Origin: Gammaproteobacteria bacterium
Lineage (GTDB): Bacteria > Pseudomonadota > Gammaproteobacteria > Xanthomonadales > SZUA-36
Direction: 5' to 3'
Assembly: GCA_030426265.1 (NCBI GenBank)
Contig: JAUHYP010000018.1
Span: 1 to 57,547, forward strand
Length of the DNA: 57,547 nt
The notes beneath the pieces are model-generated. The model had not been told where the DNA came from. It ran no database searches and was given only the letters and a program-made list of their open reading frames with translations. Shown here piece by piece: positions 1 to 9,778 of this stretch. Each line of letters starts with the position of its first letter. Positions within the stretch are counted from its first letter, which is position 1. The position numbers were made by a program, and so were the translations under genes.

Positions 1-149
1 GCCATGCGGCCCAGGCGCAGGTCCAGGGCCTCGGGGGCGCCCAGGCCGCGGGCCAGCAGCACGCGACGCAGGACGGGGTGGAGTTCGGGCGGGAGTCGGT
101 CCTCGCATCCGGCCAGGGGGCGCTGGCGGATGCGGAAATCAGGCTTCAT
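1..149 (-). CDS. recJ: RecJ single-strand DNA exonuclease, N-terminal fragment (runs off the window)
   Basis: This is the first 49 codons of a minus-strand gene cut by the left edge. It starts with ATG AAG CCT at 149-147. The readable N-terminus (MKPDFRIRQRPL, then LPPELHPVLRRVLLARGLG, then a leucine-rich GAPEALDL stretch) matches the start of RecJ proteins, which open with an IRRRP segment followed by LHPLLARIYAARG. RecJ degrades single-stranded DNA 5' to 3' in recombination and mismatch repair. The catalytic DHH motifs lie outside the window. Position directly after greA fits the carAB-greA-recJ order of Xanthomonas-type genomes. The 35-bp gap to greA is unusually AT-rich. The call rests on short N-terminal similarity plus synteny. 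Confidence 0.72.
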   Translation of the reverse strand, partial: MKPDFRIRQRPLAGCEDRLPPELHPVLRRVLLARGLGAPEALDLRLGRM

Positions 150-184
150 TCATTTTATGAAATATCAATCTTATCTAACTGATA

Positions 185-654
185 TCAGACGTATTCCACT
201 TCAACAATCTCGAGCTCCCGCTCGCCGCCCGGCGCCGCGACCACGCCCACGTCGCCTTCCTGCTTGCCGATCAGGGCGCGCGCGATGGGCGAGGAAATGG
301 CGATGCGGTTTTCCTTGATGTCGGCTTCGAGGTCGCCAACGATCTGGTAGCGGGTTTCGTTGCCGTCTTCGTCGGCCACGGTCACCGTGGTGCCGAACAC
401 CACCTTGCCACCCGGATCCAGGGACGTGACGTCGATGACCTGGGCCGAACCCAGGGCGGCTTCGAGTTGCTGGATGCGCCCCTCGATGAAGCCCTGCTGC
501 TCGCGCGCGGCATGGTACTCGGCGTTTTCCTTCAGGTCGCCGTGGGCGCGGGCCTCGGCGATCGCCTCGATGACGGCGGGCCGCTCCTTCTTCTTCAGGC
601 GGTCGAGTTCTTCGCGCAGGCGGTCGGCGCCCGCGCGGGTCAGTGGGGTGCGGT

Positions 655-658
<4 letters not shown>
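185..658 (-). CDS. greA: Transcription elongation factor GreA
   Basis: At 157 aa this has the usual GreA length. Residues 1-75 form the N-terminal coiled coil, with the acidic tip motif [10 protein letters not shown] at 41-50; Asp41 and Glu44 are the residues that reach the RNA polymerase active site. Residues 80-157 are the FKBP-like domain, including [14 protein letters not shown] at 123-136. GreA stimulates cleavage of backtracked transcripts and rescues arrested polymerase. The ATG start overlaps the carB stop by 4 bp (ATGA), implying translational coupling in a dapB-carA-carB-greA-recJ transcript. The start is supported by that overlap and by the family N-terminus ([10 protein letters not shown]). 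Confidence 0.97.
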
Positions 659-3879
<3,221 letters not shown>

Positions 3880-3964
3880 GGTATCTTTTATCTATTCAAT
3901 GGTTTAAAAACTATTTCACCAAACTGCATTAACTGAAGCGACCCCGTACAGGACCTGCCCCGGG
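3880..3964 (-). other. AT-rich carA-carB spacer, possible internal promoter or leader
   Basis: This 85-bp gap is much more AT-rich than its GC-rich surroundings, especially 3885-3935. On the minus strand it contains TTTTTAAACC and TAGATAAAAGAT just before the carB GTG. carA and carB are usually only a few bases apart, so the gap and its composition suggest a separate carB promoter or translation-enhancing leader. No terminator, riboswitch or small ORF was recognised. Confidence 0.3.
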
Positions 3965-5125
<1,161 letters not shown>

Positions 5126-5249
5126 TTCCTGTCTCCGGATATGCGAAGCGGGAAAGCCGGTTGGGCTGTTCCCGCTTAGATGTTCGTTGACTTGAGAGTC
5201 CGGCCAGCCCGCTGGTGCCGTGGCCGGATGTCGTGCTCTAAGCCCTCAG

Positions 5250-5278
5250 ATTGTATGGAATCCGGCCCGGCAAGTCCA
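5250..5278 (-). promoter_or_regulatory. Candidate sigma-70 promoter for carA
   Basis: On the minus strand a -10-like TACAAT (5255-5250) lies 17 nt downstream of TGGACT (5278-5273), a moderate match to TTGACA. It sits in the carA-dapB gap about 125 nt before the carA start, leaving a sizeable leader. I saw no PurR/ArgR-type operator that I could defend. Confidence 0.35.
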
Positions 5279-5314
5279 CGTTCAGAGGACCCTGGAGCCG
5301 TCGAAAGCGAGGAC

Positions 5315-6040
5315 TTAAGCGTCTTCGCCGGCAATCCAGTCCAGGGCGGTGTACCGGCCGGCCGGCCGCCCGGCCAGCCAACGCCCCGCCAACAGGGCGC
5401 CGCGGGCAAAAATGGCCCGGTCAATGGCATGGTGCTCGAGGGCCAGCGTTTCACCGGGCAGTTCGAGCAACACCCGGTGGTCACCGACCACCTCGCCCTC
5501 GCGGCGGCTGTCGATTTCCGGCTGGTGCGGCGCCAGCGCTGCCGCCAGGGCAAGGGCCGTGCCCGAAGGCGCGTCCTTCTTGTGCACGTGGTGCACGTCG
5601 GTGATGTGGGTCGCGGACACCTCGGGCAGCATGCGCACGGCGGCCCGCAGCAGCGCCAGGGTGGCGTTCACGCCCGGGCTGAAATTCGGGGCGTGCAGCA
5701 CGGGAATGCGTTCCGCGGCCTGGTCCAGGGCTGCTGACTGGTTCGCTTCCAGGCCGGTGGTGCCGCTGACCAGCGCCACGCCGTGGTCGGCGCACCATCG
5801 TGCGGCGGCGGCGAGTCCGGCCGGCAACGTGAAGTCGATCAGGACGTCGGGAACCGTCGGCAACGCCTCGAGACCGGGATACCAGCCATCCTGCCCCGAC
5901 CCGTCCATGGCCGCTCCGCCCGGATGATGCCGGGACACCACGCCGAGCAGTTCGAACCCGGATTCATCGGCGAGGCCGGCCACGAGGCGGCCCATGCGGC
6001 CCGCTCCGTGAACGGCCAGCCGTGGCCGGGGAGCGTTCAA
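5315..6040 (-). CDS. dapB: 4-hydroxy-tetrahydrodipicolinate reductase
   Basis: DapB catalyses the NAD(P)H-dependent reduction step of the diaminopimelate/lysine pathway. The Rossmann nucleotide-binding motif GAGRMG is at residues 12-17. Other signatures are FTLPAG, SGTTGL and APNFSPGVN, and the catalytic/substrate-binding segment [18 protein letters not shown] with the paired histidines, Lys and PSGTA. At 241 aa it is shorter than E. coli DapB (about 270 aa), mainly from trimming in the N-terminal half, but no catalytic motif is missing. Its ATG overlaps the dnaJ stop by 4 bp, so dnaJ and dapB are probably co-transcribed and coupled. Confidence 0.95.
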   Translation of the reverse strand: MNAPRPRLAVHGAGRMGRLVAGLADESGFELLGVVSRHHPGGAAMDGSGQDGWYPGLEALPTVPDVLIDFTLPAGLAAAARWCADHGVALVSGTTGLEANQSAALDQAAERIPVLHAPNFSPGVNATLALLRAAVRMLPEVSATHITDVHHVHKKDAPSGTALALAAALAPHQPEIDSRREGEVVGDHRVLLELPGETLALEHHAIDRAIFARGALLAGRWLAGRPAGRYTALDWIAGEDA

Positions 6041-7161
6041 GAGGTCATCCGGTCGAAGAACTCGCGCACGCTCTTGAGCCAGGAGTCCGAACGCGGGTTG
6101 TGCTCGGTGGTGTCACCGAGATAGGCGGTCTCGAACTGTCGCAGCAGGTCCTTCTGTTCGCGGTTCAGGCGCACGGGCGTTTCCACGACCACGCGGCACA
6201 TCAGGTCGCCATGGCGGTGGCTGCGCACCGACTTCACGCCCTTGCCCTTGAGACGGAACATCTTGCCGGTCTGCGTCTCGGCCGGAATCTTGAGCTTGAC
6301 CTGGCCTTCCAGGGTCGGAAGGTCGAGCTCGCCGCCCAGCGCGGCGGTGGTGAACGGAACGGGCACCTCGCAGTACAGGTTGTCGCCGTCGCGTTCGAAA
6401 ATGGGGTGGGCGCGCACGTGCACCTCGACGTAGAGGTCGCCGTTGGCCGCGCCGTTCGGACCGGCCTCGCCCTCGCCCGCCAGGCGGATGCGGTCACCGT
6501 TGTCCACGCCGGGCGGAATCTTCACCGAGAGGGTCCGGGTTTCGCGCACACGGCCCTGGCCGTTGCACTGCGGGCAGGGATTGGCGATGCGCTGGCCGGT
6601 GCCCTGGCAGTTCGGGCAGGTCTGCTGCACCGAGAAGATGCCCTGCTGCATGCGCACCTGGCCGATACCGCCGCAGGTGCCGCAGGTTTCCTTCTTGCCG
6701 TCCTGGGCGCCGGAGCCGCCACAGGTCTTGCAGCCCCCCAGCGTCGGCACGCGGATTTCCCGCTCGACGCCGCGCACGGCCTCTTCCAGGTCCAGTTCCA
6801 TGGCGAAACGCAGGTCGGAGCCACGCGCCGGCCCGCGGCCACGGCGTCCCTGGCCGAAAATGTCGCCGAAGATGTCCCCGAAGATATCGCCCACGTCGCC
6901 CTGGAAACCACCGCCGGGTCCACCGCCGGCGGACGGGTCGACGGCCGCGTGGCCGAACTGGTTGTAGGCCTGGCGCTTGCGCGGGTCCTTGAGAATCTCG
7001 TAGGCCTCCTTGGCCTCCGTGAATTTCTCCTGAGCGGACGCATCGTCCGGGTTGCGGTCCGGATGGTATTTCATGGCCAGACGGCGATAGGCCTTGCGCA
7101 GGTCATCGTCGCTGGCGTCCCGTTGTACACCGAGGACGTCGTAGTAGTCTTTTTTTGCCAT
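6037..7161 (-). CDS. dnaJ: Chaperone DnaJ (Hsp40)
   Basis: This is a full-length type I DnaJ of 374 aa, the co-chaperone that delivers substrates to DnaK and stimulates its ATPase. The J domain is at 1-70 with the HPD tripeptide at 33-35. A Gly/Phe-rich linker around 75-125 carries repeated GDIFGDIFG. The zinc-binding region has four CxxCxGxG repeats ([32 protein letters not shown]). The C-terminal substrate-binding domains follow. The gene has its own sigma-32-like promoter just upstream and is followed by dapB with a 4-bp overlap. Unusually, dnaK lies about 7 kb away behind an unrelated gene block. Confidence 0.98.
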   Translation of the reverse strand: MAKKDYYDVLGVQRDASDDDLRKAYRRLAMKYHPDRNPDDASAQEKFTEAKEAYEILKDPRKRQAYNQFGHAAVDPSAGGGPGGGFQGDVGDIFGDIFGDIFGQGRRGRGPARGSDLRFAMELDLEEAVRGVEREIRVPTLGGCKTCGGSGAQDGKKETCGTCGGIGQVRMQQGIFSVQQTCPNCQGTGQRIANPCPQCNGQGRVRETRTLSVKIPPGVDNGDRIRLAGEGEAGPNGAANGDLYVEVHVRAHPIFERDGDNLYCEVPVPFTTAALGGELDLPTLEGQVKLKIPAETQTGKMFRLKGKGVKSVRSHRHGDLMCRVVVETPVRLNREQKDLLRQFETAYLGDTTEHNPRSDSWLKSVREFFDRMTS

Positions 7162-7207
7162 GGATTCTTCTTGTCCCGTCCCTCTGCGGGATTTTCACAC
7201 CCCGTGG

Positions 7208-7236
7208 AAATGAGGCTCGGGAAGCCTCAATTCAAG
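7208..7236 (-). promoter_or_regulatory. Sigma-32-type heat-shock promoter of dnaJ
   Basis: On the minus strand CTTGAAT (7236-7230) is followed after 14 nt by CCTCATTT (7215-7208). This is close to the sigma-32 consensus CTTGAAA N11-15 CCCCATNT. The spacer contains a perfect inverted repeat (TGAGGCT/AGCCTCA) that might form a hairpin or operator. Its position about 45 nt before the dnaJ ATG supports independent heat-shock transcription of dnaJ. Confidence 0.65.
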
Positions 7237-7262
7237 CGTTCCGAGGGGGTTCGGGACAGACA

Positions 7263-7284
7263 CGGGGCCCCGGACGGGGCCCCG
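7263..7284 (-). terminator. GC-only hairpin after metB, possible terminator
   Basis: CGGGGCCCCG occurs twice, separated by GA. It can form a very stable hairpin 10 bp past the metB stop. There is no T-tract behind it on the minus strand, so it may act as an RNA-stabilising 3' hairpin or need Rho rather than being a classical intrinsic terminator. Read-through into dnaJ cannot be excluded. Confidence 0.4.
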
Positions 7285-7293
7285 ACTGGCGCA

Positions 7294-8502
7294 TCAGGCC
7301 ACGCCGGCGACGGGTTCCGGGCGGCGGTTGTAGGCATGGACGCGATCGAGGCCGGCCTTGAGGTCGGCCACGAGGTCGCGGGCTTGCTCGATACCGACGG
7401 ACAGGCGCAGCAGGCCGGAGCCGATGCCGGCGGTCTGCTGGGCTTCCTCGCTCATGGCCGCGTGGGTCATGGTCGCCGGATGGCAGACCAGGCTCTCCAC
7501 CCCACCCAGGGACTCGGCCAGGGTGAAGCAGGACAGCCCTTCGACGAAGGTGCGCACCGCCTCCTTGCCGCCTTCGAGCTCGAAGCTGACGATGGCGCCG
7601 AAGTGCTTCTGCTGCTGGCGCGCCAGGGCATGGTCGGGATGATCCTTCAGGCCCGGGTAGTGAACCTGTTTCACGGCTTCGTGACCGGCGAGCAGTTGCA
7701 CCACGCTCTGGGCGTTCTCCTCGTGGCAACGCAGGCGTGCGTGCAGGGTGCGCAGGCCTCGCAACACCTGGCTGCAGTCGAAGGGCGAGGCGGTGGAGCC
7801 GACGCAATTGGCCCACCAGGCGAGCTCTTCCAGCAACGCCGAGTCCCGTGCGATCACCGCGCCGCCGACCACGTCGCTGTGGCCGTTGATGTACTTGGTG
7901 GTCGAGTGCACGACGATGTCCGCACCCAGTTCCAGCGGGCGCTGGCCCAGCGGGGTGAGGAAGGTGTTGTCGACCACCAGCAGGGCGCCGCATTCGCGGG
8001 CGATCATCGCCACGCGGCGCAGGTCGGTGACGCGCAGCAGCGGATTGCTGGGGGTTTCCACCCAGATCAGCTTCGGCCGGTGCAGGCGGCACTCGCGCCG
8101 CAGCTTGTCCAGGTTGTGGAAGTCGCTGAAGCGCGTGCGGAAGCGGCCTTTCTTCGCCAGCGAGTCGAAGGCGCGGTAACAGCCGCCATAGCAGTTGTGC
8201 GGCGCGATCACGAGGTCGTCCTGGCCGAGCAGGTAGGTCACCAGCACCACCGCGGACATGCCCGTGTTGGTCACCACGGCCCCGGTGCCGCCCTCGAGTT
8301 CGGCCAGGGCGTCACCCAGCTGGTCGCGGGTCGGGTTGCCGCTGCGTGAATAGTCGTACTCCCTTTTGCCGTCGAGTCCGTTGAAGCTGTAATTGGACGA
8401 CAGGTAGAGCGGCGGCATCACCGCGCCGTGCTCGCCGTCGGTGTCGACGCCCGCGCGAACGGCGCGGGTCACGGGGCTGGTGGTGTGCTTGCGGGCGCTC
8501 AT
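7294..8502 (-). CDS. metB: Cystathionine gamma-synthase
   Basis: This 402-aa PLP enzyme of the Cys/Met metabolism family is highly similar along its length to E. coli MetB. Shared motifs include YDYSRSGNPTRD, TNTGMSAVVLVT, APHNCYGGCYR, VVDNTF and ELAWWANCVG. The PLP lysine is Lys203 in HSTTKYINGHSDVVGG. Near the end FTLAESLGGVESL gives the typical family C-terminal motif. It condenses an O-acylhomoserine with cysteine to cystathionine on the way to methionine. A SAM-I riboswitch upstream confirms a methionine-biosynthesis role. The ATG overlaps a 43-codon leader ORF (ATGA), and AGGAGA lies about 7 nt upstream of the start. The block metB-crcB sits between dnaJ and dnaK, an uncommon location. 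Confidence 0.93.
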   Translation of the reverse strand: MSARKHTTSPVTRAVRAGVDTDGEHGAVMPPLYLSSNYSFNGLDGKREYDYSRSGNPTRDQLGDALAELEGGTGAVVTNTGMSAVVLVTYLLGQDDLVIAPHNCYGGCYRAFDSLAKKGRFRTRFSDFHNLDKLRRECRLHRPKLIWVETPSNPLLRVTDLRRVAMIARECGALLVVDNTFLTPLGQRPLELGADIVVHSTTKYINGHSDVVGGAVIARDSALLEELAWWANCVGSTASPFDCSQVLRGLRTLHARLRCHEENAQSVVQLLAGHEAVKQVHYPGLKDHPDHALARQQQKHFGAIVSFELEGGKEAVRTFVEGLSCFTLAESLGGVESLVCHPATMTHAAMSEEAQQTAGIGSGLLRLSVGIEQARDLVADLKAGLDRVHAYNRRPEPVAGVA

Positions 8503-8630
8503 GGTCTTTCTCCTTGCGAAAATGCGTGATGGGTGTGGGCCGCCGGGGCGGCTTGCATGACGTCGGAGAACGGAAGCACGCGCGCACGAACGACGCCGTC
8601 GCAGGGGTTCACGTTGACAGGAGGTTTCAT
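8499..8630 (-). CDS. Small leader ORF between SAM riboswitch and metB (43 aa)
   Basis: An ATG-initiated reading frame of 43 codons starts at 8630 with a GAGG element 9 nt upstream. Its stop codon overlaps the metB start (ATGA). The product begins MKPPVNVNPCDGVV, has AAPAAHTHHAFS near the end, and ends QGERP. I recognise no family. The stop/start overlap suggests it is translated and coupled to metB, perhaps so that a riboswitch decision at this ORF's ribosome-binding site also controls metB. It could also be a chance open frame in a GC-rich leader. It is the only coding candidate in the 394-bp stretch 8503-8896. Confidence 0.4.
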   Translation of the reverse strand: MKPPVNVNPCDGVVRARVLPFSDVMQAAPAAHTHHAFSQGERP

Positions 8631-8645
8631 TCGATTCGGCCTCGG

Positions 8646-8678
8646 TTTCCAGTTCCTCGACAATCGACTCACTGGAAA
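8646..8678 (-). promoter_or_regulatory. Hairpin in metB leader, possible riboswitch expression platform
   Basis: A perfect 8-bp inverted repeat (TTTCCAGT ... ACTGGAAA) encloses a second short self-complementary pair (TCGA/TCGA). It lies between the aptamer and the leader ORF. No U-tract follows on the minus strand, so it is not a standard terminator. It may form part of the switch that governs translation initiation at 8630. Confidence 0.4.
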
Positions 8679-8732
8679 CTCCGGCCCTGGGGCGGGAGCG
8701 GTCCGGTCCCTTCGCAATCGCGCTGACCGAAC

Positions 8733-8848
8733 ACTCATTTCCCGGAACCCTGGTCGGGTTCCGCAGGAGTTGGCACCTTTTCGAAGTGGTTAGCTTCGAA
8801 GGTTGCCCCGGCTTCCAAGGGCCTGTCCCTCTGCCGGTCTCAATGAGT
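8733..8848 (-). promoter_or_regulatory. SAM-I (S-box) riboswitch aptamer
   Basis: Read on the minus strand, the closing helix P1 is ACTCATTG (8848-8841) paired with AAATGAGT (8740-8733). Between them is the S-box core: GCAGAGGGACAGGCCC, then GAAGCCGGGGCAACC, then AGGTGCCAACTCCTGCGG and a final hairpin ending in CCGGGAAATGAG. These match the conserved SAM-I elements (GAGGGA, GGCCC, GGCAACC, GGTGCCAA-TCCTG). The aptamer binds S-adenosylmethionine. It lies about 230 nt before metB, so metB is expected to be switched off when SAM is plentiful. The distance leaves room for an expression platform at 8631-8732. Confidence 0.92.
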
Positions 8849-8896
8849 TGTCCCGTTCAGTGTAGTCGAAAGGGGCCAGCATTCATAGAGGCGCGT

Positions 8897-9271
8897 TCAG
8901 CCCAGTTGCGCACCCACGACACGCCCGGCCAGGAAGGCCAGCACGCACAACACCAGGCTGAGCAGGATGTTGATCGCCGCGTGGACCAGCGAGTGCGTGC
9001 GGTGCAGATCGAGGCTCTGCCAGGCGAAGGTTGAAAAGGTGGTGAAGCCGCCGCAGAAGCCGGCCAGCAGTCGCCGCTCCTCTTCTCCGAGCAGGCCGGG
9101 CGACTGCGCCAGGACCGTGAATCCCAGTCCGAGCAGAAAGCAGCCCGCGACGTTCACGACCAGCGTCGACACCGGGTACCGGTGCGTGATGGCCACGGTC
9201 AGTCCATGGCGCGCCATTGCGCCGAGCCCACCCCCCAGTGCGAACGCCAGGTGCAGCAGGAGCGCGGTCAC
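8897..9271 (-). CDS. crcB: CrcB/FluC fluoride channel subunit, copy 1
   Basis: This 124-aa membrane protein has four predicted hydrophobic helices and the CrcB signatures GGGLGAMARHG near residue 15, NVAGCFLLGLG in helix 2 and GFCGGFTTFSTF in helix 3. CrcB/FluC proteins are dual-topology dimeric fluoride exporters. I chose the GTG at 9271, whose GTGA overlaps the stop of the second crcB copy, so the two are translationally coupled. An open frame continues 60 nt further upstream but begins inside the other gene. A linked pair suggests an obligate antiparallel heterodimer. Confidence 0.9.
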   Translation of the reverse strand: MTALLLHLAFALGGGLGAMARHGLTVAITHRYPVSTLVVNVAGCFLLGLGFTVLAQSPGLLGEEERRLLAGFCGGFTTFSTFAWQSLDLHRTHSLVHAAINILLSLVLCVLAFLAGRVVGAQLG

Positions 9272-9738
9272 GATCGTTCCGTCGCGGTCGGGCGGCTCGG
9301 CGACGCCACTCCGTGCACGCGGCGCGCGCACGCTTCGCCCGCCACGGCGGCAAGGAGGCCAAACACCACCGCCAGGGCCACGTAGCCCAGCGCTTCGAGC
9401 ACCCGTCCGGTGTCACCGAGGGTCACGAGCTCGTAGCTGAAGTGGGAAAAGGTCGAGAAGCCGCCGCAGAACCCACCGACCAGCAGGTGGGTCCAGTAGG
9501 GGTGCAGACGCTGGCGCAGGATGAACAGCCAGCCCACGCCGAAACTGGCCACGACGTTCACCAGCAGGATGGGCACCCAGAACCAGGGCGCGGGCAGCAA
9601 AGGCGCCAGCAGTTCCCGGGCCAGGGACCCGGCCGCGCCACCGAGGAACACCAGGGCAAGGACAATCGCGGGACGCGGCGCCGGCGGCAGTTCGGCTTCG
9701 ACCACGGTGAATTCTCTGCGCGGAACGCGGACTAACAT
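9268..9738 (-). CDS. crcB: CrcB/FluC fluoride channel subunit, copy 2
   Basis: This 156-aa paralogue of its neighbour carries GGAAGSLARELL, NVVASFGVGWLF and GGFCGGFSTFSHFSYE in the positions expected for CrcB helices 1-3. Tails are longer at both ends, including a basic C-terminus. The chosen start is ATG at 9738; it is only 40 bp from the divergent ydbH-like ATG, so the two promoters must overlap. The fluoride-riboswitch motif often found before crcB was not seen here. The two subunits differ in charge distribution, which would fit opposite membrane orientation, but I did not compute topology. Confidence 0.88.
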   Translation of the reverse strand: MLVRVPRREFTVVEAELPPAPRPAIVLALVFLGGAAGSLARELLAPLLPAPWFWVPILLVNVVASFGVGWLFILRQRLHPYWTHLLVGGFCGGFSTFSHFSYELVTLGDTGRVLEALGYVALAVVFGLLAAVAGEACARRVHGVASPSRPTATERS

Positions 9739-9778
9739 ACACTGTTTGACCAGCGAACGAAGGCAGGTAACCGGCCCC

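Noticed and set aside
9739-9778. Possible fluoride riboswitch before the crcB pair
   Set aside because: The gap is only 40 bp and lacks the conserved fluoride-riboswitch core.
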